Notes under the pieces: model-generated | The model's input: only the letters and a program-made list of their open reading frames with translations | Databases searched by the model: none | What the model was told of the DNA's origin: nothing | Source of the DNA: Sva-07 sp963716095 | Lineage (GTDB): Bacteria > Actinomycetota > Acidimicrobiia > Acidimicrobiales > Ilumatobacteraceae | Length of the DNA: 64,000 bases | Direction of reading: 5' to 3' | Assembly (NCBI GenBank): GCA_963716095.1 | Contig: CAVQSV010000015.1 | Location: 1 to 64,000 of the forward strand | Shown here: positions 6,870 through 15,475 of the stretch, in pieces | Layout: the number at the start of each line of letters is the position of its first letter | How positions within the stretch are numbered: position 1 is the stretch's first letter | Made by a program: the position numbers and the translations under genes

Positions 6870-9398
6870 GTGAGACTGCTTCGACCTCGAGTTCGACGCG
6901 GTGGTGCAGCCGCCGTTGCGCTCGCGACGTGTCTCGCTGTTGCCGGAGGGTCACAGGCCTTCTCCGCTCCGGCTACTGACGACGTCACCGACGGTGTCAT
7001 CGGCGATGTCGTCGAGGTGGGATCGCTCGAGGGCGCCGACCTCGATGTGACACAAGGGGCGGCGGCAGTCGAGGAACTCGAGGGGTCGGGCACGCTCGAT
7101 GTCGTGGCCGGCGAGGCCGGTCTCGAACCGGACGAGTTGCGAGACGAGCTGCTCGAGGACCCAGCGATGTTCGTCACCGGTTCGGGTTTCGTCGGCTATG
7201 CCGACACCCTCGAAGCGCCACCCGTCGAGCTGGCCGAGCCGCTGGTGGCCGCGGCGCTGCCGGCGAACGTGTTCGCCCTCGACTCGCGGCCCTCGTCGAG
7301 CCGGGTGCTCTACCTCGACTTCAACGGACACGTGGCCGACGACCCGGCGTGGGGAAGCGTCGGCTACGCAGGCACGATCACATCGGCAGCGTTCGATCTC
7401 GACGGTTCACCGACGTCGTTCTCGGTCACCGAGCAGACCCGCATCTTCGAGACGTGGCAGCGTGTCGTCGAGGACTACCGGCCCTTCGACATCAACGTGA
7501 CCACCCGCGACCCTGGTCCCGAAGCGCTGCGGCGGACGTCGATCTTCGATGCGGCCTACGGGCAACGGATGGTGATCACACCGTCGAACTTCACGACGGC
7601 GAGCGTGATCGGTGTGGCACTCCTCGACGTCTTCGACGCCTCGTTCGACCACGCGGCGTACGTGTTCACCGACCTCGAGTACAAGCAGACGGCGAAGACC
7701 ATGGGAGAGGCCGTGTCGCACGAAGCCGGCCACACGTTCGGGTTGAGCCACGACGGTGGACCGGTCAGCCCGAACTACTACGACGGGCACGGCTCGTGGG
7801 CGCCGATCATGGGTCGCCCACTCGATCCGACGAGACCGGTGACCCAGTGGTCGCAAGGTGAGTACTCGGGGGCGAACAACTTCGAGGACGATCTGGCCGA
7901 GATCGCAGCACTCGCCGGCTACCGTCCGGACGATCATCCCGACACGACGGCCGCGCCGTCGGTCGTGTCGAGCAACGGTGTCGCCGTCGGAACGATCGGG
8001 CGGACCGGCGATCGTGATGTCTTCGCTGTCGACGTGCTCGCCGGCACGCTCTCGGTGCAGCTCCGCCCGCCGTTGGGTCAAGCCGCGTGGTCGAACCTGG
8101 CTGCCAAGCTGACGGTTCGCAACGCCGCGGGGACTGTGGTCGCATCGGTGTCGCCGGACACACCATCAGGCTGGACGCTCAGCGCCGGCCCGACGGTTCC
8201 TGCTGGGCGCTACACGATCGAGGTCGAACCGATCGGCTGGCTCACCGCCTCGACAGGGTTCACGACGTACGGATCGCTCGGAGCCTACGAACTCGTCATC
8301 GACGCGCCGCAGGGTCCGCCGCCGCTCGCTGCAGGTCTGTCGGCGTTCACGCCGATCACGCCGACCCGCCTCGTCGACACCCGTAACGGCATCGGCGTGT
8401 CGGGTCGAATCGAAGCCGGTCGTCAGGTCGTGGTCGAGGTGGCCAATCGGGCCTCGGTGCCCGCTGATGCGACCGCTGCGGTGGTCAACATCGCTGCGGT
8501 GAACCCGTCAGCGCCCGGCTTCGTCACCGTCTACCCCTGTTCCGATCGGGTGCCCGACACCTCGACGCTCAACTTCGTGGCGGGCCAGACCGTGGCCAAC
8601 ACCGCCATCGCCGCGCTGTCGGACGCTGGGCAGTTGTGTGTGTGGGCCTTCACCGAGACAGACATCCTCGTCGACATCACCGGCTGGCTCAGCCCCAGGG
8701 GCGCTTCTCGTCTCACTCCGATCGGGCCGACGAGGGTGGTCGACACCCGATCCGGCGTCGGAGGCCTTCGCATCGGCGCCGGGGCAACGCTGGCGGTCGA
8801 CCTCGACGGTCGCGTGCCGAGCGGGTCGACTGCGGTGGCGCTCAATGTCACCGGGGTGAACGCGTCGACCCCAGGCTTCCTCACGGTGTTCCCGTGCAGC
8901 GGTGTGGTGCCGAACACCTCCACGGTCAACTACGTGGCCGGGGAAGCGAGGCCGAACAACACCATCGTGGGCTTGTCGGCCGGACGGATCTGCATCTACA
9001 GCGATGCTGAAACCGACGTGCTCGTCGATCTCGTCGGCTCGTACGGTGCGGCAGGCCTCGGCTACCAACCGACCTCGCCGGTGCGGGTGCTCGACACGCG
9101 CCGAACCGGTACGCCCGGTGCGGAGACCGCTGTGGGATACAGCGTCAGCGCCGCCGGACTCGGAGGGCAGGTGCCCGGGGCCGCTTCCGTCAACGTCACG
9201 GCAGCGAACCACGCCGTGCCCGGCTATGTGACCACCTACGACTGTGTGACCCGTCGCGACACCTCGACGCTGAACCAGCAGGTCGGCCAGGCCACCGCCA
9301 ACGGGGCGATCGTGCCGTTGGACGGCTTGCGGTCGTGCGCGTGGACGTTCGGAGGCGGCGACCTGATCGTCGATCTCAATGGTTGGTGGGTGCCCTGA
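6870..9398 (+). CDS. Secreted metzincin-type zinc metalloprotease with three C-terminal VDTR repeats
   Basis: An 842-aa exported protein. A Sec signal peptide (RRGGAAAVALATCLAVAGG) is followed by a propeptide-like acidic region. The catalytic domain has the metzincin site HEAGHTFGLSHDG at about residue 283 and a Met-turn candidate PIMG about 30 residues later, as in M12B/reprolysin-like enzymes. A beta-rich domain follows. Then come three roughly 115-aa repeats (about 8342-8695, 8712-9048, 9062-9398), each starting PTRLVDTRxGxG and ending ILVDITGW. The same repeat is found in the proteins at 38453-40388 and 48209-51468. It probably degrades protein outside the cell or at the surface. The GTG at 6870 gives the signal peptide. 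Hairpins and tandem repeats precede it. Confidence 0.85.
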   Translation: MRLLRPRVRRGGAAAVALATCLAVAGGSQAFSAPATDDVTDGVIGDVVEVGSLEGADLDVTQGAAAVEELEGSGTLDVVAGEAGLEPDELRDELLEDPAMFVTGSGFVGYADTLEAPPVELAEPLVAAALPANVFALDSRPSSSRVLYLDFNGHVADDPAWGSVGYAGTITSAAFDLDGSPTSFSVTEQTRIFETWQRVVEDYRPFDINVTTRDPGPEALRRTSIFDAAYGQRMVITPSNFTTASVIGVALLDVFDASFDHAAYVFTDLEYKQTAKTMGEAVSHEAGHTFGLSHDGGPVSPNYYDGHGSWAPIMGRPLDPTRPVTQWSQGEYSGANNFEDDLAEIAALAGYRPDDHPDTTAAPSVVSSNGVAVGTIGRTGDRDVFAVDVLAGTLSVQLRPPLGQAAWSNLAAKLTVRNAAGTVVASVSPDTPSGWTLSAGPTVPAGRYTIEVEPIGWLTASTGFTTYGSLGAYELVIDAPQGPPPLAAGLSAFTPITPTRLVDTRNGIGVSGRIEAGRQVVVEVANRASVPADATAAVVNIAAVNPSAPGFVTVYPCSDRVPDTSTLNFVAGQTVANTAIAALSDAGQLCVWAFTETDILVDITGWLSPRGASRLTPIGPTRVVDTRSGVGGLRIGAGATLAVDLDGRVPSGSTAVALNVTGVNASTPGFLTVFPCSGVVPNTSTVNYVAGEARPNNTIVGLSAGRICIYSDAETDVLVDLVGSYGAAGLGYQPTSPVRVLDTRRTGTPGAETAVGYSVSAAGLGGQVPGAASVNVTAANHAVPGYVTTYDCVTRRDTSTLNQQVGQATANGAIVPLDGLRSCAWTFGGGDLIVDLNGWWVP

Positions 9399-9426
9399 GG
9401 GCATCGCCGACTACCGTTGGCACTCG

Positions 9427-9651
9427 ATGGAGCATCACCCGAAGTTCGAACACAGTCGCTTCGTCGGCGACAAGCGCACCCAGTTCGTCTATGACCTCGA
9501 CTCGTGGGAGGACGAGGACATCATCAACGAGATCGTCGACCAGGGCGTCGGGCTCAGTTTCGGCCCCGACACACTCGCCGAGGCCCGCAACCGCGGGTAC
9601 ACGCTGGCAACGGTGGGAGCCCATCGGCGCCATCGCAAGCCCTGGTCCTGA
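9427..9651 (+). CDS. Small hypothetical protein, 74 aa
   Basis: A 74-aa soluble, charged protein starting MEHHPKFEHSRFVGDKRTQF with an ATG 28 bases after the protease gene. It contains an acidic helix (WEDEDIINEIVDQG) and a basic tail (VGAHRRHRKPWS). I do not recognise it. Codon bias is like its neighbours, and it lies between two genes in the same direction with short gaps, so it is probably real. Confidence 0.6.
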   Translation: MEHHPKFEHSRFVGDKRTQFVYDLDSWEDEDIINEIVDQGVGLSFGPDTLAEARNRGYTLATVGAHRRHRKPWS

Positions 9652-9675
9652 CCGGACCGCACGAGGTGATGTGAC

Positions 9676-10460
9676 ATGCCGGGGATGAACGACCGGTTCG
9701 TCTCGAACGGCTTGTCGCTTGCGTGTCACATCGCGCAGCCGTCGGGTCACCTCGAGGCCGGCCCGGCGGTGGTGCTCTGCCACGGCTTCCCCATTGCGTC
9801 ACTCGACGCACAGCGCGCCGGGGGAACGTTCCCGCAGTTGATGGACCGCACCGCCAACGAACTCGGGTGCGTGGCGATGACGTTCAACTTCCGGGGATGC
9901 GGAGAGAGCGAAGGCGACTTCTCGCTGCAGGGCTGGGTCGACGACCTCCGCAACGCGATCTCGCATCTCCTGACGCTCCACGAGCCGACCGGGGTGATCC
10001 TGCTCGGCACCAACACGGGTGGTTCGATCGCCATCTGTGTGGCCGCCGACGATCCGCGGGTGTCGGCTGCCGGCTTGTTGAGCCCTCGTGCCGACTTCGA
10101 CGACTGGGCCGATCATCCTCGCCGATTCCTCGATCACGCCCGCGACATCGGGGCGATCCACCACCGCGACTTCCCGCCGTCGGTGGAGGAGTGGACCCGC
10201 GAGTTCCGCCGCTTCCGCCCGGTGGCGTCGGCTCGCCGGTTCGCGCCTCGGCCACTGCTGGTGATGCACGGCGAAGAGGACGACAGCGTGCCGGTGTCCG
10301 ACGCCCGCCAGCTGGTCAACGCCCACGGCTCGCCGAGCTGAGCCTGTTCGAAGGGGCGGGGCACCGGTTGCGTCACGACCCGCGGGCGGTTGCGGTGCTG
10401 CTCGGCTGGCTCGACCGGATGCGTTCGAGCCAGGTGCACCCGTCTGCCGAACTCATCTGA
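9676..10460 (+). CDS. Alpha/beta hydrolase, frameshifted near the C-terminus
   Basis: An alpha/beta-hydrolase-fold enzyme of about 260 aa. It has an oxyanion-side strand (VVLCHGFPIAS) and a region where the nucleophile elbow normally lies, reading ILLGTNTGGSIAI. There the usual Gx(S/C)xG Ser is replaced by Thr or Asn, as in some non-catalytic or KANL3/Tex30-like members. The acid/His region follows: LVMHGEEDDSVPVSDA, then, after a one-base shift near 10335, LSLFEGAGHRLRHDPRAV. The intact first frame ends at 10341, but the family sequence clearly continues in another frame to 10460. Substrate unknown. Confidence 0.8.
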
Positions 10461-11334
10461 GTTCGCACTGCCGGTGTAGGCAGGTGTTGCAGCGATTCGG
10501 CTCGAACCCGACATGTCGAGTGAACAATGCTCGTGCGGATCGTTGAAGCCTGCGAAGTCGGCATGACAGGGCCGTGGGGAGAGCATGACCGCCAGGTGGC
10601 TGATGCAGGCGTTGGAGAGTGACAACTGCTCGACCAAGCGGCCGGGTGAGCGCCCATGAACAGCGGCTGCTCGATCAGGTGGCGTCACTCAAGGTCCAAC
10701 GAATGGCTCATGCTCGGGCGGTCGCCGATGCGGCGAGTGCCACCCAGGGAGACCGGCCAGCGTCAGCGTGGGCCCTGTCGATGACGAAGCCAGGGACGAC
10801 GTAGCTCCTGAACTCGTTGCTGAACACGATGGCGTCGGCGGCAGGGTCATCGCTGCCCGTGAGCCACGACACCCTGATGGCGTTTCACACCCGGGACAAT
10901 CCCCATGAGATCGAATCCTGTCGACTCGTCTTCGCCTGCAACCAGAAGACTTGGCAGGACGGCCAGGTCTGGGCGCGTTCGTCCACACGGACCGGGCGCT
11001 CGCTGGCGCCTCATGTCCTCGAGCGGTGTGTCTCGTTCGCAATCCGTTGAACGTTGCGGTGTCCGGTCACCACTACCACTTCCATGTCGAGGTGGCGCGG
11101 CTGGTGTGAGCACCTGTCAGCGGGACAATTCGAGGTGGCGCTCCGGGCCTTCGCCGCGGCGGGGATCGCACCTCGCTCTTCCCGTTTGGGCAGCAATCCA
11201 GGTCTGTCGGCCTGCAAGCGCAACGGCCGGTGCGGGCCGACGGGGGCGGATGCGACCGAAGGTCAGAGCGATGGCAACCCACCTCAGGCCGAGACGTGTC
11301 GCCGATGTACGGGTCGCACGCTACCGTTCGTGGG
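10461..11334. other. 874-bp stretch without a confident gene, border of glycan region
   Basis: No frame shows sustained coding bias. On the minus strand, fragments in several frames look protein-like: 'DEFRSYVVPGF'-type sequence near 10750-10830 (reading FSNEFRSYVVPGFVIDRAHA) and a Cys-rich end near 10470-10520 (PNRCNTCLHRQCELR) preceded by HADFAGFNDPHEHCSLDM. Joining them would need several shifts. It may be a decayed or error-broken gene that ends near 10465. It lies exactly before the neuA-neuB-neuC unit, so it may mark a region border. I found no tRNA or insertion-sequence end. Confidence 0.4.
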
Positions 11335-12023
11335 GTGAGTGATCGTGTCGTTGGGTTCGTTCCGCTCCGTGCCGGGTCCAAAGGTCTGCCCGGCAAGAAC
11401 ACCCGGGTATTAGCTGGTCGACCGCTCTACCAGCACTCGATCGATGTCGGCCTCGCTGCTGGACTTGAGGGGGTCTGGATCTCGACCGATATCGAGGAGG
11501 TGTTGACGCAGCCGCCGGAGCCACGCGTCGTGCGCCGCCGTCGCCCATCTGAGCTCGCCGGTGATGACGTCAGCATGGCGGGGGTGCTTGGGGATTTCGT
11601 CGACCACGTCGAGGGGGAGCCGACCGTGGTGCTGCTCCAAGCGACGAGTCCGCTACGGCGCTCGGACCAGTTGAGACAAGCGATTGATCGGTTCCGGGGC
11701 GCAGAAGCGGACGTTCTGATGTCGGTGTGTCCAGCGCCTGCTGACGTCCTCAAGTGGGGGACGGTACGCGATGGCTGGTTCGAAGCCATGAGGTCGCCCG
11801 AGCATGCCTTCATGAACCGTCAGCAGTTGCCAAAGGTGGTGCGACCGAACGGGGCCATCTACATCTTCGAGGCGGCATGGTTCCGGTCCCAGTCGTTCAC
11901 TCGCGTTCGTCGGAACGAATTCTGGCCTTCGAGATGGATTCGCAGACGTCGATCGACATCGACACGCTCGAGGATTTCGAGCTCGCTGAACAGGTCATAG
12001 CCGCACAGGAGGAGTCATCATGA
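11335..12023 (+). CDS. neuA: CMP-N-acetylneuraminate cytidylyltransferase-like (NeuA), frameshifted
   Basis: It activates a nonulosonic acid with CTP to CMP-nonulosonate. The N-terminal nucleotide-binding motif is FVPLRAGSKGLPGKNTRVLAG, typical of NeuA/KdsB-like enzymes. Then come GVWISTDIEEV, LLQATSPLRRSDQL and VVRPNGAIYIFEAAWF, all in the expected order. A shift near 11900 moves the reading to the frame ending SQTSIDIDTLEDFELAEQ at 12023, the normal NeuA C-terminus. The GTG at 11335 gives the canonical start (VSDRVVGFVPLRAG). Its stop overlaps the neuB ATG (ATGA), indicating an operon with neuB, neuC and a transferase. Confidence 0.88.
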
Positions 12024-13032
12024 GAATCGCCCACCGAGAAATTGGACCGGGACAGCCCCCGCTGGTCATCGCGGAGATTGGGATCAACCACGGTGGTGAT
12101 CTGGAGACTGCAAAGACAATGGTCCGGCTCGTGAAAGAAGCCGGCGGGGAGATCGTCAAGCACCAGACTCACTTCGTCGGCGACGAGATGACCGACGAGG
12201 CGAAGTCCGTCTTCCCGCCCAACGATCCACGCTCGATCTGGGATGTCATCGCGGATGCGTCGCTCGCCCCCGAGCACGAGGCAGAGTTGAAGCGATGCCG
12301 AGGCGATCGGGTTGATCTACATCTCGACACCGTTCTTCAGCGTCTGCTGCGGACTTCCTGAACGACATTGGTGTGCCGGCGTTCAAGATCGGATCCGGGG
12401 AGCGAACAATCTGCCCCTGATCAAACACCTGTGCTCGTTCGGCAAGCCTGTGATCATGAGTACCGGAATGCAATCGCTCGACACCATCGCGAAATCGGTC
12501 GAGGTCATCGAAGGTTCAGGCGTCGAGTATGCGCTGTTGGAGTGCACGAATCTGTATCCGTCGCCACCTGAGAATGTGTCGCTACGGGGGGTCCACGACC
12601 TTCCGAGCGCTTCCCTGATGCTGTCATCGGGTTCTCGGACCACAGCATCGGTCCGGACATGGCGCTGGCCAGCGTGAGTCTCGGGGCGTCGATTCTCGAG
12701 CGGCACTTCACTGATAGCCGGTACCGACAGGGCCCCGACATCAGCGCCTCGATGGATCCGGCGGAACTCCGGCACATCGTCGATCGCAGCCGGGAGATCT
12801 GGGTGGCTCTGCACAACGAGAAGCGGCGCACCGTCGACGAAGAAGCCGTGTACCGATTCGCTCGGAGTTCGGTGGTTGCGGATCGGGATCTCGAGGCGGG
12901 GGTGACCTGACCGAGGACGACGTCTGGGCACGGCGCCCCGGAACCGGCGAGATTCGGGGGAGCAGTACTACGAGGTGATCGGACGCCCGCTCCTCGTGCC
13001 AAAGCACAAGAACGAGACGATCGGTGGACTGA
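12020..13032 (+). CDS. neuB: N-acetylneuraminate synthase-like (NeuB), multiply frameshifted
   Basis: It condenses phosphoenolpyruvate with an N-acyl sugar to give a nonulosonic acid. Recognisable pieces in order: VIAEIGINHGGDLETAKTM (N-terminal), KHQTHFVGDEMT, GLIYISTPFF, GVPAFKIGSGE, KPVIMSTGMQSL, ALLECTNLYP, AVIGFSDHSIGPD, ASILERHFT, and the start of the SAF (antifreeze-like) domain DLTEDDVWARRPGTGEI. Shifts are needed near 12297, 12345, 12402, 12606, 12898 and 12958; at the last two, one missing G in a G-run is the simplest cause. With them repaired, the product is about 335 aa. The exact end is uncertain; a TGA at 13030-13032 fits. Whether the product is sialic, legionaminic or another acid cannot be read here. 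Confidence 0.85.
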
Positions 13033-13034
13033 CC

Positions 13035-14161
13035 TTGCCGACTGAGAAGCGCCGGTTGCTCTTCGTGACCGGCACCCGCGCCGACTTCGGCAAGCTGGAG
13101 CCGCTTGCGCAGGCAGCCCAGCGGGCCGGTCACACGGTGGCGTTCTTCGTGACCGGCATGCACATGATGAGGCGCTACGGGGAGACCCGTATCGAGGTGC
13201 GGCGCTTCGAAGGCGCCGAGGTGCACGAGTTCATCAATCAGTCTGACGGTGATCCTCAGGATGTCGTTCTTTCCAAGACAGTGACTGGATTTGCCGACTG
13301 GGTCCAGGAGCATCAGCCCGACCTCGTGATCGTCCACGGAGATCGGGTGGAGGCGCTCGCTGTGTCGTTGGTGTGCGCCATGCGGTACATCGCGTGCCCA
13401 TGTCGAGGGTGGTGAAGTGTCGGGCACGATCGACGAACTCTTTCGTCACTGCAACACGAAGCTGTGTCGCTATCACTTCGTCAGCTCTGATCACGCGGCC
13501 GACCGCGTCATAGCGCTCGGTGAGCGCCCGGACGACGTGTTCGTGATTGGCTCGCCTGAACTCGATGTGCATGGTCAGCCTTCAGGTGTGGCTCTCAGTG
13601 ACGTCCGGTCTCGCTATGACATCGAGTTCGAGGAGTACGGGATCGTGGTGTTTCACCCGGTCACGTCTGAGCAGGCGACGATGGGGCTTCAGGCGCGGCA
13701 GCTGTTCGGAGCGTTGGAAAGATCTGGACGGGAGTTCGTCGTGATCAGTCCCAACAACGACCCTGGTTCGGCAGAGATCCGATCGGTCATCGATGGTCTG
13801 CCATCTTCTCGATTCCGGCGTCATACCTTCGATGCGGTTCTCCCACTTTTCGGAGCTGATGCGATCTGCTGCATGCATCGTCGGCAACAGCAGCCTGGGT
13901 GTTCGAGAGGCCCCCTTCCTGGGAGTTCCGAGCCTCGATGTCGGTTCGCGGCAGCATCTCCGGGCAGCGGGGGCGTCGATCACCCACGCGAGTGCGGCTG
14001 ATGAAGAGTCGTTGGTCCGGTTTCTGTCTGACGAGTGGTCGAAGACGTACCCGCGAGACGACGCATTCGGAACGGGTGGGGCAGCTGATCAGTTCGTTGC
14101 GACGATCGAGCGGCCGGAGTTCTGGCAACGCTCCGGGCAGAAGAGCTTTTTCGATTCATGA
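13035..14161 (+). CDS. neuC: UDP-N-acetylglucosamine 2-epimerase, hydrolysing (NeuC-like), frameshifted
   Basis: It converts a UDP-N-acetyl sugar to the free 2-epimer, the precursor used by NeuB. The N-terminus reads KRRLLFVTGTRADFGKLEPL, a hallmark of the epimerase 2 family. Then come PDLVIVHGDRVEALA, and after a shift near 13400, HVEGGEVSGTIDELFRH with the conserved His and Glu. After a second shift near 13830 follow SHFSELMRSAACIVGNSSLG and GVPSLDVGSRQ, the UDP-binding end. The length after repair is about 375 aa, normal. No ATG is available; TTG at 13035 or CTG just before it may start the gene. The stop overlaps the next ATG. Confidence 0.87.
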
Positions 14162-15450
14162 ACCTGATCGACCTCCCGACCCAGCCGCTGCGAGACCAGG
14201 TGGACCATCTCTTCGTGGTCACCACGCTCGGCCAGACTCGAAACGCGATCTCGATCATCGAGCAACTCGACGATGGCGAGTCAGCAATGGTGATGGTGCT
14301 GGGGACGCCGGCAAATCCGCTCCTGCCGAACCAGATCGGAGCAGTGCTCGATCGGGCCGGTGTGCTGGCCTTCTATGTCGAGTTGCCGGTTGCGCCGACA
14401 GTTGCGGTGCCCAACCGAGTCGAGTCGATTGATGCCACCTATGCCGGCGTCTGTGCCTCCGTTGACGTCGAGAGCTCGTGGCTTGCGAACACGAACACGC
14501 ACTACGGGTTGCTTGCCCAGCACTTCCATGAAGCCGGCTCGTTGATCTGCTACTTCGAGGAGGGACTCGGGTCCTACAAGGCAGCGACGGACGCGTCATT
14601 CTCGATACCTGCTGCGGACCAGCGCCGACGAGATCTGATCGCGGGCCTGCTCAACTCGCTCGAACTGCACCTTGGTTTTTCGTTCGTCTACCGCGCGCCG
14701 ATTGCCATACGTCGTTTCGCAGGGGGCGTTGTTCGGTTCTTGTTGGCGGCACGACGAGAGGTCGAGGTCTACCGGGCCGGTTCTGAGGCCAATCGGATCC
14801 GAACGGTCGGGGACACTGGATCGCGACTCTCAGCGTTCTTCGAGCCCTGGACGGAGTTCGACAGAGTCCGGGTCGCGTTTCCTCAATTGCTTGACCCGGC
14901 CCTCATCAACTCGGCTGACGTATCGACCGTCCGGCTCAATCCGGCTCAGGCCGAAGTCGCGCTCGCCTGCGACGAGCTCGACCGCATCGAGGGTGATGTG
15001 CCCTCGACGCTCCTGGTTTCACAGCCGTACACGAATCGCGGTCGCACGTACTACGAGGCCGTTGCCGAGGCGGTGGCGTCGACCGAAGTTCGATCTGTCT
15101 TCGTCAAGTTCCATCCTCGCGAAGGCCCTGGGACGCGGCAGGTGCTGTTGAACACGCTCGAGCGCAGCGCAATTGCTGCAACGCCGATGTGGCGAGATGA
15201 GGGGCTGTCGGCCGAAGCGTTGCTCGCGACCGGACGATTCGATCGGTGCATCGGCATCACGTCGACGACGCTTCTCTACTCGCACGACCTGTACCCCGAC
15301 CTCGATGCGATCGCGGTCGGCAGGGAGGTCGTTCGCAATCTGTCGATCAGACAGCCGACGATCGTCGGACTCGATCGCCTCCTCGCAGATGTCGAACTGT
15401 ACGAGTCGTCCGCTGCACGAATTCAGGGCGAGACAGTGAGCCGAGACTGA
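14158..15450 (+). CDS. Putative bacterial sialyltransferase-like / nonulosonate transferase
   Basis: A 430-aa protein with no membrane segment. It has the three short signatures shared by bacterial sialyltransferases of the GT38/GT52 type: an acidic-acidic-Gly triplet in ICYFEEGLGSY, an HP motif in FVKFHPREGPG and a Ser/Thr pair in CIGITSTTLLY. Their order and spacing fit. Known members transfer CMP-activated sialic acid onto surface glycans or lipooligosaccharide. The ATG overlaps the neuC stop (ATGA), and together with neuA-neuB-neuC this makes a complete synthesis, activation and transfer unit. The family assignment is from motifs only; overall similarity needs a profile search. Confidence 0.65.
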   Translation: MNLIDLPTQPLRDQVDHLFVVTTLGQTRNAISIIEQLDDGESAMVMVLGTPANPLLPNQIGAVLDRAGVLAFYVELPVAPTVAVPNRVESIDATYAGVCASVDVESSWLANTNTHYGLLAQHFHEAGSLICYFEEGLGSYKAATDASFSIPAADQRRRDLIAGLLNSLELHLGFSFVYRAPIAIRRFAGGVVRFLLAARREVEVYRAGSEANRIRTVGDTGSRLSAFFEPWTEFDRVRVAFPQLLDPALINSADVSTVRLNPAQAEVALACDELDRIEGDVPSTLLVSQPYTNRGRTYYEAVAEAVASTEVRSVFVKFHPREGPGTRQVLLNTLERSAIAATPMWRDEGLSAEALLATGRFDRCIGITSTTLLYSHDLYPDLDAIAVGREVVRNLSIRQPTIVGLDRLLADVELYESSAARIQGETVSRD

Positions 15451-15475
15451 CGTTTCGACCGACAGCTGGACTGGG

